Positions 1 to 7,777 of a DNA stretch of 64,000 bases are shown here, piece by piece; the first letter of the stretch is position 1; every line of letters begins with the position of its first letter. The DNA comes from Psychrobacillus soli (GTDB taxonomy: Bacteria > Bacillota > Bacilli > Bacillales_A > Planococcaceae), in the NCBI RefSeq assembly GCF_006861775.1, contig NZ_VDGG01000001.1, positions 1-64,000 on the forward strand, given 5' to 3'. A model generated the notes under the pieces. That model saw only the letters and a program-made list of their open reading frames with translations, did not search any database and was not told where the DNA came from. The position numbers and the translations under genes were made by a program.

Positions 1-227
1 TAAGTGAGCATAATGAGACTTCACAACGTCCGCCTAAGCGGCGGTGAAGGCTCATCGCTTACCCGGCGGAAAGCGTTCGACTGCAGCGGAAATCATAGCG
101 GTTACCTAATAGGTCTTTTACCACGCAGTATCCCTATACTGCGCTCGATTTTAAGAATTGGATAAACTTACTTATTTTTCATGCAAATAGTTATCCACAT
201 ATATTGAATTTTATTATTTTCTAAGCA
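1..227 (+). repeat. dispersed intergenic repeat, copy A (partial at window edge)
   Basis: This noncoding stretch resembles 25840-26056 in the same orientation: shared blocks include GAGACTTCACAAC, GGCGGTGAAGGCTCATC, GGAAAGCGT, CTGCAGCGGAAATCA, a TATCCC..TATACTGC block and a TTATCCACA block ending in a C(T)AA(G)CAACAAAAAA tail. Part of it also matches 47885-48612, where the first blocks are inverted. It abuts the T-tract of the cobalamin-riboswitch terminator. It runs off the window, so its full length is not visible. Confidence 0.7.
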
Positions 228-270
228 ACAAAAAAGCGATGTCCCAGCCATCTTCGGCTGAGCCATCGCT
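228..270 (-). terminator. Rho-independent terminator of the cobalamin riboswitch
   Basis: A hairpin with outer arms AGCGATG/CATCGCT and inner arms AGCC/GGCT is followed on the minus strand by six T residues. It lies about 100 bases downstream of the cobalamin aptamer and is the obvious off-switch of its expression platform. Confidence 0.8.
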
Positions 271-375
271 CAAAGTTAAAAGTGGGAAACAACAAGACTA
301 ATCCACCGATACGATGAAAACCGTCTTTCGCCCCCACCTCTCAACCCCCGAAGAAAGTGTTGCTTCATACGATAA

Positions 376-525
376 AAAGGCAGGTATACTGGCTCGTGTT
401 TCACCCTTCTGTTGGCCTTCCCACGATTGCTCGCAGTGGCTGTTTCAACAGTCGTCCACACTTACAGTTGCGGGGACAGCCTCGGTATTTCACCGAATTC
501 CCTTTTAAACCATAATGGTACCAAT
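376..525 (-). promoter_or_regulatory. cobalamin (B12) riboswitch aptamer
   Basis: Read leftward, the sequence has the conserved cobalamin-riboswitch blocks in order: GGTACC then AAAAGGGAA; GGTGAAATACC; the B12-box-type CTGTCCCCGCAACTGTAA; CCACTG; GGGAAGG; and AGCCAGTATACCTGCC. It lies just downstream of the S-box leader and upstream of its own terminator at 228-270. AdoCbl-type aptamers of this class repress transport, biosynthesis or B12-independent isoenzyme genes when cobalamin is present. No regulated gene is inside the window; the next 227 bases are a dispersed repeat. Confidence 0.93.
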
Positions 526-562
526 GTATCGTTTACATGCTATATATTGTGATTCTAAAGAC

Positions 563-606
563 AAAAAAGAGTCTGCTCCTGATAATTATTAAAGGAGCAG
601 ACTCTT
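563..606 (-). terminator. Rho-independent terminator of the SAM riboswitch
   Basis: A perfect 14-bp stem (AAGAGTCTGCTCCT against AGGAGCAGACTCTT) with a 12-base loop is followed on the minus strand by six T residues. It sits about 20 bases downstream of the S-box aptamer, the normal position of an S-box transcription terminator. Confidence 0.88.
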
Positions 607-625
607 CGTATGAATAAGTCTTTTC

Positions 626-732
626 CTCATCTACCAAGTCATTTCATCGACTTGCTGGAATTAGCACCATGCCATAACAGGCGGTTGCTGAGGTGTCATC
701 GGGCCAGTCCCTAAACCTCTCTAGATAAGAAA
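626..732 (-). promoter_or_regulatory. SAM riboswitch (S-box leader)
   Basis: On the minus strand the S-box consensus is evident: a P1 strand CTTATCTAGAGAGG, then GGGACTGGCCCGATGA, CAGCAACC, GGTGCTAATTCC and a closing P1 strand TAGATGAG that pairs with CTTATCTA. S-box RNAs bind S-adenosylmethionine and terminate transcription of methionine and cysteine genes. Here the leader runs into a terminator and then into a cobalamin riboswitch, giving a tandem two-ligand leader. Confidence 0.93.
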
Positions 733-826
733 AACTATTAAATTTTTATTGTTGCTTACAACTCTACTTCATTATCTAAAAATTTGCAATACTTTTTTTT
801 CGAAAAAGAACTTTTCATTTTCAGAT

Positions 827-1543
827 TTAAGGATTTGTTGACCATAATCCAGCCGATTTAAGCAAGATTCTTGGATGCATTTTAAGCTGAGCAACCATGA
901 ATTCTGCGATGTCTTCTGGCTGCATTACTGTTTCTGGATTGCCATCTGTTAAATTTAGTTCGATTGCCATATCTGTTGCTACCGTGCTTGGCGTTAACGT
1001 AACGACACGAACATTATGCTTTCTTACTTCTAGCATAAGCGATTCGCTTAAAGCGATAACAGCAGCTTTGGATGCACTATAAGCACTTGTTACAGGTGCC
1101 CCTTTTTGTCCGGCAGTAGATGAAATATTAATGATATCCCCTGCTTTTCTTTCAATCATCTCTGGCAATACCGCTCTTGTTACATAGTATGTACCCATGA
1201 CATTTACTTGAATAATTTTCGCCCACTCTTCTGGATCTAGTTCAAGGAAATTACCGAATTTACCGATACCCGCATTATTCACTAAAATATCAATGGAACC
1301 AAGTTCTTCTCTAATTTTAGCTACCGCTTGATCGACGGATTCCATATTTGCAACGTCTGCAGTTGCTATGGAAACTTTTACTCCGAATTCTTTTAACTCG
1401 GCTGCAACCTGTTCCAAATTTTCAATCGTTCGCGCTAAAAGTCCAACATGAATACCTTCTTTTGCAAATGCGATAGCTGTTGCTTTTCCTATCCCGCGAC
1501 CTGCCCCTGTAATAAGGGCCGTTTTCCCTGTAATTGTTTGCAT
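827..1543 (-). CDS. short-chain dehydrogenase/reductase, 3-ketoacyl-ACP-reductase-like
   Basis: This is a 238-residue classical SDR oxidoreductase. It shows the Rossmann cofactor motif TGAGRGIG (residues 12-19), NNAG (89-92), the catalytic Ser in INISS (141) and YSASK (Tyr155, Lys159), so the catalytic set is complete. A close AGGAG ribosome site supports the ATG start. Members of this FabG-like group are NADP(H)-dependent reductases of diverse carbonyl substrates, and the substrate cannot be read from the sequence. It stands alone. No clear terminator is seen between its stop and the S-box leader on the same strand, so read-through into that leader is possible. Confidence 0.9.
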   Translation of the reverse strand: MQTITGKTALITGAGRGIGKATAIAFAKEGIHVGLLARTIENLEQVAAELKEFGVKVSIATADVANMESVDQAVAKIREELGSIDILVNNAGIGKFGNFLELDPEEWAKIIQVNVMGTYYVTRAVLPEMIERKAGDIINISSTAGQKGAPVTSAYSASKAAVIALSESLMLEVRKHNVRVVTLTPSTVATDMAIELNLTDGNPETVMQPEDIAEFMVAQLKMHPRILLKSAGLWSTNP

Positions 1544-1759
1544 CTTTTTCTCTCCTTTTTTTAATAAAATTTATGTACATTCTCTATATAGATTACCGTC
1601 ACCTATCTGAAATGTATACTAATCTGCTTTTTCATTTTATCCAGTAACTGGCTATATATAACCAAACCAGTTCCTACTTCCCATTTCACTCTTCTATTTT
1701 GGCAAATCACGGTATTTAGACTCGTTTTTGAAGAAGATTTCTAATATGCACAAGTACCA

Positions 1760-1840
1760 ATGCCAGTTTCAGAACGTGACAATTCATTAGTGTTTGTCAT
1801 AATCGATAGTGAAGGCGAACAGGAAATCTTTCTTCGTTAA
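1760..1840 (+). pseudogene. possible 3' remnant of a lost gene
   Basis: An open frame of 26 codons (MPVSERD...EIFLR) ends 6 bases before a strong plus-strand terminator. There is an in-frame stop shortly upstream and no ribosome site. The combination of protein-like composition with a correctly placed terminator suggests the tail of a decayed gene. The rest of 1544-1955 shows nothing recognisable. The family is not recognised. Confidence 0.3.
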
Positions 1841-1846
1841 AACGAC

Positions 1847-1895
1847 AAAGCATCGAAGCACATTTCTGCTTCGATGCTTTTGTTTACTCTTTTTT
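1847..1895 (+). terminator. Rho-independent terminator
   Basis: A perfect 14-bp stem (AAAGCATCGAAGCA against TGCTTCGATGCTTT) with a 6-base loop is followed by T-rich sequence on the plus strand. Only the short remnant at 1760-1840 precedes it on this strand. Confidence 0.7.
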
Positions 1896-1955
1896 TACAA
1901 ATTGAACATTTATAGTTTAAAGTCTTTATAGAAAAAGGATAAATTCACCAAGTAA

Positions 1956-2600
1956 TTATTTATCACTATATCGTTTTTCTTTATACATTCCACCATCTGC
2001 AATTTGAATTAACTTTTGTAAGTTATCCCCATCCCTAGGGTAAACTGCATATCCTATAGAAGCTCCAATGGAAGAAAACTCACTGGAATTATGTTCTTTT
2101 AATTTTTTTAATAAGGTCTGTGTGTAATCGGTACCGAAGTCTTCTTTTATATTGGATACTAGAATAACAAATTCATCGCCGCCCCACCGTGCAACCAAAT
2201 CATTTTTCTTTACAAATTTAGTTAATTTAGACGCGATTTGGACGAGTAATTCATCGCCTTTTTGATGACCATATTGATCATTTACTTCCTTAAAGTTATT
2301 AAGATCCAACATAATAACGCCCAAAGAATGTTTTTCTCTATCACATTTTTTCATAATTTTCCGGGAGTTCTGCTCTAATGTTCTCCGATTATATGTATTA
2401 GTTAATGGATCCCTTTCAGAATAATATTTTGCCGAATCGAATTGTTTTCCACACCACCAAGCTATCGTCAAAAAAATAAAAGTTAAAATAAAGAAGTTCC
2501 ATTTAAAAGGTAATGCTAAATACTGATGATAGTAATAATAACGAAGTATATTAAAAAGTATAACTACAGCAACTGAAAATATTCTTCCATGATATTGCAT
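1956..2600 (-). CDS. membrane-anchored GGDEF protein (probable diguanylate cyclase)
   Basis: A 214-residue protein with two N-terminal membrane helices (about residues 5-21 and 33-49) and one GGDEF domain. The domain starts at RDPLTNTYNRR and has the metal-binding Asp in MLDLNNFKEVND and an intact active loop RWGGDEF (GGDEF at 140-144). It should make cyclic di-GMP at the membrane. There is no sensory domain beyond the short membrane part. The start is placed at the ATG at 2600 because AAGGTGAG lies just upstream. A longer frame starting 13 codons earlier has no ribosome site. Confidence 0.85.
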   Translation of the reverse strand: MQYHGRIFSVAVVILFNILRYYYYHQYLALPFKWNFFILTFIFLTIAWWCGKQFDSAKYYSERDPLTNTYNRRTLEQNSRKIMKKCDREKHSLGVIMLDLNNFKEVNDQYGHQKGDELLVQIASKLTKFVKKNDLVARWGGDEFVILVSNIKEDFGTDYTQTLLKKLKEHNSSEFSSIGASIGYAVYPRDGDNLQKLIQIADGGMYKEKRYSDK

Positions 2601-2812
2601 ATAACTCACCTTCGATATGTTTTTTTTCACAAAAACCATCTTACACTATGAACTAAGGTGCATCAACTCACTTTCTCTTTCCATATCATAAGCTTAATAG
2701 GATTATTAAAAAGAATATTTATTATAACGCTAGTAAACATTCCGTCCAAAGTATTATGAAACAGCGCTGAAGCAATTTGATTAATACTTCATTGAAAACA
2801 CTGGATGATGTA

Positions 2813-3142
2813 CTATTCCTCCAAATAATCTACCAATGCCAAAATCAAACCGACAATCAAATAAAATATTCCCCCCCCTACTAATCCACTACTTGAGGTT
2901 AGTATCGGCTTGAGTATCATTCCAATCCCAAATATACTCATAACAATTGCTATCCCCATCGGTCTGGCATATATTTTTCCTTTTTTGTTTTTCCTATATT
3001 TTATAAGTATTAGTCCTAATACGATAAAAACTACTCCATAAGCATGGAAAATAATTGCTTCTATCATGCTATGAGAATTAATAGTTATACTTGTCAATAT
3101 TGCTCCAAATAAAGCAGAAAGAATGCCAACAGTTATTCTCAC
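2813..3142 (-). CDS. small four-helix membrane protein, unknown function
   Basis: A 109-residue, very hydrophobic protein. Four membrane segments can be seen, with a basic loop KYRKNKKGK between the second and third. The start is GTG with AGGTGGTG upstream. No family is recognised. It lies just downstream of the SLH-protein gene but beyond that gene's terminator, so on the minus strand it is probably a separate unit. Confidence 0.6.
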   Translation of the reverse strand: MRITVGILSALFGAILTSITINSHSMIEAIIFHAYGVVFIVLGLILIKYRKNKKGKIYARPMGIAIVMSIFGIGMILKPILTSSSGLVGGGIFYLIVGLILALVDYLEE

Positions 3143-3164
3143 ACGATCACCACCTAATCATAGT

Positions 3165-3202
3165 AAAAACTTCCACCACATGAATAAATACATGGTGGAA
3201 GT
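3165..3202 (-). terminator. Rho-independent terminator of the SLH-protein gene
   Basis: Hairpin arms ACTTCCACCACATG and CATGGTGGAAGT are followed on the minus strand by five T residues, 23 bases after the stop codon at 3225. Confidence 0.8.
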
Positions 3203-3224
3203 CTTTTAAACTTAATTTTTAAAG

Positions 3225-5456
3225 TTAATAATACAAGCCATTTCTTTTTTCGGACAATTCATGCGCTAAGCGAATCGTTGAAACTGCTAGCTCTGCATAC
3301 GTCACTTCTTGAGCAGGGTTAAACTTGTTTTGATCCGTCTCTACTAATCCCATGGAACTTGCTAGAGCAACATAGCCTGTATATTCTTTTTTCACTTTAT
3401 TTGCATCGGCAAAGTTTAGTTTATAAATATCGCTATGTTTAGCTGCTTGTTCCAGACCTAGAACACGTATATACCAAGCCGCTACTTCTTCTCGTGTAAC
3501 TAGAGAGTCAACATCAAAACTCTTACTCGTTGGTTTAATAACGCCCATTTCAAGCGCACGTTCTATCGGTTGATATAATGGGTGTTTAGGATCTATATTA
3601 TCAAATGTTTGGTGCGAATTGTCTCTACCGCCATAATAACTACCCGAGTAAAAATAAGTGAGGGAATTCATCACAATTTTTAAAGCTTCCCCTTTTGAAA
3701 TAGAAGCATCTGCATTGAAGTCTTTCTTATTTTTAATGTCTAAGATTTTAGCATTAATTAGATAATTAAGTTCTTCTCCCGCTGAAGGATGGGAAATGAC
3801 AGACGTACTGTTTCCACCATAACTGTTCTTCCATTCCCCTGTATTCGCGTCTAAGAAACCAAATGGATCTTCGTTAAAGATAGGAGAATATACTAAATCA
3901 TAGTGATGATTGTCTTCATCTCTTCCTTGCTTCATATAATTCAACTTTAAGCTTAATGCCTCTTTCAATTTAGCTTCTGCGTCTTCTGCAGAAATAACTT
4001 TATCAATAGATGGCCAGTTTTCTACTTCTTGATAATTGACATAAAGGCTGTTTAACGAACCATCCGTGCCAACACTTACTCCGATTTGGTCACCCATTAC
4101 AACAATTCCATTTACGATTCTTGGGAAATTGAAATGATAAGTACCTAGCCTTTCTTCAATATATGGCTCATCTACAGGCATAGCATAATTGTGTAGATGG
4201 GATGGAGCCCATTCTTTTAAATATTTTACCGCTTGAGCAAGCGCTGCTTCTTTAGAGAGTGGATTCTCTGTTTTAGGATTCTCTCCAATTTGTTCTAAAA
4301 GATGGCTAGTTATATCATGGTATTGAGTAATTTCACCAGTATTTTTATTTATTTCTAAGCTTGATCCAGTTCCGCTGTTCCCATAGTTATACATATATTG
4401 GATACTAATAACAGCCTGTCCGTTATAATTCTCTATCTCATCGATTGATGAAATCGTAAATTTAACTTTATCCGATTTAATATTTAAGAATTGTTCCGCT
4501 ATTTTCTTTGCGGATTCCACCGTAATATTTTTTTGTTTTGGAGGTAACGGACTCGCTGCTAGCTTTTCGATTTTCGATTTCTCTGGGATCTCTTCTACGT
4601 ATCCATTTGCAGTTAGCCACTTACCTGTAGATGCGTGCACACCTTGCCATTTTGCTACAGGTTGGTAGACTAGCTGAATACTGCGTTCACCTGTTTGATA
4701 ATCGGTATTCACTTGGTATTGCAAATCAGCAAATAGACTTTCTTTTATTTGTTCTAGAATCTCTTTTTTATCTTTAATTTGTTTCACATCGTCGAATGTA
4801 GACGCTCCTGCTTTCGTAGGGTTTCTGTAAAAATTAACGATTTCCCCGTTTCCAAGAACCGTTACTTCTATTCTTTTGTCAGCAATAGGTACTTGATTTT
4901 CCGTACGAGCGAAAGAAAAGGAGTAGCGAATCGGTTCTGTTAAAATTTGTTGAGGGTAATAGTTGTAAACATTTGGTTCTAACTCATATTTTTCTCCGTT
5001 CAAAAACTGCCCTACAAAATCAACTGCTATTTTCTCGGCATCTTCTTTTGATACTTTTGCGGGAAATAATGATTCTTTTTCAACAGTTGGCTGATAGTAA
5101 AATTGCTCTATTTCTAATTTTTCTCCAACAAATCCAACACTTCCGTACAATCGTTTCCCATCAATCGTTTTAGTGAAAGATAAATCATAACGTACTGTAT
5201 CATCATCAGGGTAAATATGAGAACCACCCATATGAAAGTCACTACTTGTTAAAAAATCGAACTTCTTAGGAAATAACTCATGAAACTTCTTAATTAAATC
5301 ATTTTTCGTAAAAACGTTGTCTGTTGAAGCGACTAGAATTTGCACTTGTTCTTGTTGCCCCACTCCATTGGTTGAAGCACTTGCAACAGAAGAAAACATG
5401 CCAAAAGATAAGGCAGATGAAGCTAATACAATTCCAATTTTCTTTAATTTAACCAA
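3225..5456 (-). CDS. secreted YcdB/YcdC-repeat protein with three C-terminal SLH domains
   Basis: A 743-residue exported protein. It has a signal peptide (basic start, hydrophobic core, cleavage near SVASA-S about residue 27). A long middle region of PepSY-like YcdB/YcdC repeats follows, visible as repeated SKEDAEKIAVDF, VESAKKIAEQFL, SKEAALAQAVKYL and SAEDAEAKLKEAL segments. Three S-layer homology modules cover about residues 563-743. SLH domains anchor proteins to pyruvylated secondary cell-wall polymer, so the protein should sit on the cell surface. The YcdB/YcdC part is often linked to peptidase regulation, but its role here is unknown. It starts at TTG with a perfect AGGAGG six bases upstream and is monocistronic. 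Confidence 0.85.
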   Translation of the reverse strand: MVKLKKIGIVLASSALSFGMFSSVASASTNGVGQQEQVQILVASTDNVFTKNDLIKKFHELFPKKFDFLTSSDFHMGGSHIYPDDDTVRYDLSFTKTIDGKRLYGSVGFVGEKLEIEQFYYQPTVEKESLFPAKVSKEDAEKIAVDFVGQFLNGEKYELEPNVYNYYPQQILTEPIRYSFSFARTENQVPIADKRIEVTVLGNGEIVNFYRNPTKAGASTFDDVKQIKDKKEILEQIKESLFADLQYQVNTDYQTGERSIQLVYQPVAKWQGVHASTGKWLTANGYVEEIPEKSKIEKLAASPLPPKQKNITVESAKKIAEQFLNIKSDKVKFTISSIDEIENYNGQAVISIQYMYNYGNSGTGSSLEINKNTGEITQYHDITSHLLEQIGENPKTENPLSKEAALAQAVKYLKEWAPSHLHNYAMPVDEPYIEERLGTYHFNFPRIVNGIVVMGDQIGVSVGTDGSLNSLYVNYQEVENWPSIDKVISAEDAEAKLKEALSLKLNYMKQGRDEDNHHYDLVYSPIFNEDPFGFLDANTGEWKNSYGGNSTSVISHPSAGEELNYLINAKILDIKNKKDFNADASISKGEALKIVMNSLTYFYSGSYYGGRDNSHQTFDNIDPKHPLYQPIERALEMGVIKPTSKSFDVDSLVTREEVAAWYIRVLGLEQAAKHSDIYKLNFADANKVKKEYTGYVALASSMGLVETDQNKFNPAQEVTYAELAVSTIRLAHELSEKRNGLYY

Positions 5457-5605
5457 AATAATCCTCCTAAACTCGTAGTCTCTAAATTGTACAATATATT
5501 CTGTAAATTGGGAACAAAAGATTATCTTTTTCTGTTATTCTCTTCCTTTCTTGGTGCTCATGCACAATTCTATAGATTCTATGTTTGTTGCAAAGAGAAC
5601 ATGCA

Positions 5606-5637
5606 TCAAAAAAAGAAGAGCTTTATTTAAGCCCTTC
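5606..5637 (-). terminator. Rho-independent terminator of the DUF1292 gene
   Basis: Hairpin GAAGGGCTT/AAGCTCTTC on the minus strand, with one G-U pair, is followed by seven T residues, directly after the DUF1292 stop codon. Confidence 0.75.
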
Positions 5638-5653
5638 CTTCTTTTTCATTCAT

Positions 5654-5932
5654 CTATTCTGCTTCTGTTTCCGCTTTTGAAAATGCTAAAGATACTTTTT
5701 CAAATTCCTCGTCCGTGTCGATAAAAGATAATTCCTCATCATCTAATCTGAAAAAGAATACATCAATATCCTCTTCCGATTCTCCTTCAATATCTTCCAC
5801 AAAACCAACAGCAGCATATTTAACTTCCTCCACTGTTAATAACCCTAGCACTTCCATTTCTTGCTCTTGGTCATCTTCATCTAGCACCGTAAAAATTTGA
5901 CCTACTTCAATTTCACTCATATTTTCTTCCAT
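5654..5932 (-). CDS. DUF1292 family protein (YrzB-like)
   Basis: A 92-residue, strongly acidic protein. It matches the small DUF1292 family of Firmicutes: a FTVLDEDDQEQEMEVLG strand pair, the hydrophobic KYAAVGF strand, then an acidic DVFFFRLDDEE segment. Family members are widespread but have no established biochemical role. AGGAGG eight bases upstream supports the ATG at 5932. It forms a single-gene unit ending in the terminator at 5606-5637. Confidence 0.75.
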   Translation of the reverse strand: MEENMSEIEVGQIFTVLDEDDQEQEMEVLGLLTVEEVKYAAVGFVEDIEGESEEDIDVFFFRLDDEELSFIDTDEEFEKVSLAFSKAETEAE

Positions 5933-6240
5933 TCTAATTTCCTCCTCATAAAATTTTTCAAAGTTCCCTTTTTAACTTACATACGAATTATCTACTATTG
6001 ATCGGTTTTTAGCAAAACATAAACAAAAGAAAAATAAAAAAAGTGCAAATTTCTTTTAGATTCCTCTTGATGTTCGGTCCATTATTTTCCACATGCTTAA
6101 ACCTTTTCATTTCCAGATTGCTTTTTATAATTTCTTATAATGCCTTATTAAACTAAATTAGTTTATACCATCAAACGACATACTTCACCATACATTTAGT
6201 TAGAATTTTTTTAATAAAACATTTTTAAAAATAAAGTCAA
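5933..6240. other. intergenic region without recognised features
   Basis: AT-rich spacer between the ends of two leftward genes. It probably holds the promoter of the DUF1292 gene. No RNA gene, repeat or coding frame was recognised. Confidence 0.5.
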
Positions 6241-6954
6241 TTAGATAGTGTTCAATAACCGTAACCGGTACGAATTCATTGCTGTTTCTCCAAGCTGGTC
6301 AAGCAGTTTATAGTTGGCGAACGCCCCAACAACTGCTCCAATGCCAGGTAGTAACTGAAACATTTTAACTAAATCAATATGATCCCTATATTCCTGTTGA
6401 AACTCTCGCCAGTCCATATCGGCAATCACATGTTTCTGTTGTTCCCAATTTTCAATAATAACTAATACATCTTTTCTTTTTTCCTCACTTGAAAAAGCTA
6501 ATAAGAAAATATGCAAAAGGAAAAGTCTCTCTTCATAATCCTCCGTATCAAACCCATAAACAGCAGCAGCTTCAAAAAGAAATTTCATTTTTATCGATAA
6601 TAGTAATGGAAAATCAGCGAGTCCAAGAAGTATTCCCCCTGCCCCTGTTCCGGCACCTTCAATAACAGCCGTTTTTCTAAAGATAGAAAGTTTTTCTTTC
6701 AGAAGCTCGTCACGCTCATAAAGACTTATTTCTAATGGTAACCGTTTTTTCGTTGTCATGTTCGAGCCTACTAGCGTTGCTTTCACCATATTTTTGATAC
6801 TTTCTGTCATTACTTGATGAAACTTTTCTGGAATAAGCCCGTTAATCTTGTTCTGTACATTTTTAGAAGTTCGGCCTATGATGCCAGATTTTTTTGTCAT
6901 TCTATGCTTCCAAAAGTAAAGTTGTTGCTCTACTTCTTTTGTATAATCCACCAT
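6241..6954 (-). CDS. EcsC family protein
   Basis: A 237-residue protein of the EcsC family. The hallmark glycine-rich hydrophobic segment AVIEGAGTGAGGILLGLADFPLLL is followed by a KMKFLFEAAAVYGFDTED segment, and a second glycine-rich patch LLPGIGAVVGAFANY lies near the C-terminus. Free-standing EcsC-like proteins occur across Bacillales. Their function is poorly known, and no ecsA/ecsB ABC-transporter genes are adjacent. AGGAGG with good spacing supports the ATG start. It is transcribed alone. Confidence 0.8.
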   Translation of the reverse strand: MVDYTKEVEQQLYFWKHRMTKKSGIIGRTSKNVQNKINGLIPEKFHQVMTESIKNMVKATLVGSNMTTKKRLPLEISLYERDELLKEKLSIFRKTAVIEGAGTGAGGILLGLADFPLLLSIKMKFLFEAAAVYGFDTEDYEERLFLLHIFLLAFSSEEKRKDVLVIIENWEQQKHVIADMDWREFQQEYRDHIDLVKMFQLLPGIGAVVGAFANYKLLDQLGETAMNSYRLRLLNTI

Positions 6955-7142
6955 ATGCCCCTCCTTTCACCACACTCTCTTTTTACTTTTTAGTATAGAC
7001 CATCAGAAATTTAATTAAATGGACTTTAGAAGCGTTTACAAATACATCTAAAGCCGTAGTGGAGTTTATTATAGACCAATGGTCGTTTATAGTATTGTAC
7101 TCTTTATATCAAACATATATAATAGCGGAAGAGACATATGAC

Positions 7143-7214
7143 GATCTGATAGTTCAGCGGGAGAATACGTCCTTGACAGGGACGGGGTCGGGGGTTCGAA
7201 TCCCTCTCAGATCA
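7143..7214 (+). tRNA. tRNA-Val (anticodon GAC)
   Basis: A 72-base cloverleaf can be drawn by hand. It has a perfect 7-bp acceptor stem (GATCTGA/TCAGATC), T8-A9, a D arm with GG, a 5-bp anticodon stem with loop TTGACAG (anticodon GAC), a 5-base variable loop and a T arm with loop TTCGAAT. The discriminator is A, and no CCA is encoded. The D loop is one base short of usual. A terminator follows immediately. The gene stands alone rather than in a cluster. Confidence 0.85.
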
Positions 7215-7219
7215 TACGC

Positions 7220-7256
7220 AAAGGCACATTCCATCATTTGGAGTGTGCCTTTATTT
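7220..7256 (+). terminator. terminator downstream of tRNA-Val
   Basis: A perfect stem AAAGGCACATTCC/GGAGTGTGCCTTT (one G-U pair) starts 6 bases after the tRNA and ends in a short T run. Confidence 0.75.
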
Positions 7257-7271
7257 AGGAGGGAAATACAA

Positions 7272-7727
7272 ATGCAAATTCGAAAATTGAATAGTAATGA
7301 AGAACCTCCAATTGATTTATTGTTAATGGCTGATCCTTCCCTAACATTAATAGAGGAATATTTGAATACAGGAGAATGCTATGTTGCTGAAAACAATAAA
7401 GAAATAATAGGAGTTTATGTATTGCTTCCTAAAAGTACAGAAACAATTGAATTGGTAAATATCGCTGTTTCCGATAATGAACAAGGAAAAGGTATTGGAA
7501 AGCAATTGATTTTGGATGCGATTCAGAAATCAAAAGTAAAGGGCTATCAAACTATCGAGGTAGGAACGGGTAATTCCAGTATAGGTCAACTTGCTTTGTA
7601 TCAAAAATGTGGTTTTCGAATTACCGGTGTTGATCGTGATTTTTTCACGAGACATTATAAAGAGGATATTTTTGAAAATGGTATTTGGTGTAGAGATATG
7701 ATCCGTCTATCTCAGCAATTGAATTAA
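7272..7727 (+). CDS. yvbK: GNAT family N-acetyltransferase (YvbK-like)
   Basis: A 151-residue GNAT protein with the acetyl-CoA loop QGKGIGK (residues 71-77) and a C-terminal signature GTGNSSIGQLALYQKCGFR, characteristic of the B. subtilis YvbK group. The substrate is unknown. The ATG at 7272 is preceded by AGGAGGG. The reading frame stays open upstream through the tRNA, but that extension is not coding. The gene lies between the tRNA terminator and its own terminator. Confidence 0.88.
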   Translation: MQIRKLNSNEEPPIDLLLMADPSLTLIEEYLNTGECYVAENNKEIIGVYVLLPKSTETIELVNIAVSDNEQGKGIGKQLILDAIQKSKVKGYQTIEVGTGNSSIGQLALYQKCGFRITGVDRDFFTRHYKEDIFENGIWCRDMIRLSQQLN

Positions 7728-7730
7728 ATG

Positions 7731-7775
7731 AAAAAGGACTTTCACCAATTTATTTTATTGATGAAAGTCCTTTTT
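7731..7775. terminator. bidirectional terminator
   Basis: A perfect stem AAAAAGGACTTTCA/TGAAAGTCCTTTTT lies between the converging GNAT and MFS genes and has T-runs in both directions. Confidence 0.85.
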
Positions 7776-7777
7776 GT

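Noticed and set aside
276-461. A 61-codon minus-strand frame over the riboswitch
   Set aside because: It lies within conserved cobalamin aptamer sequence and its expression platform; the RNA explains the sequence.
7059-7271. N-terminal extension of the GNAT frame across the tRNA
   Set aside because: It reads through a complete tRNA and terminator; the start at 7272 has a strong ribosome site and fits the family length.
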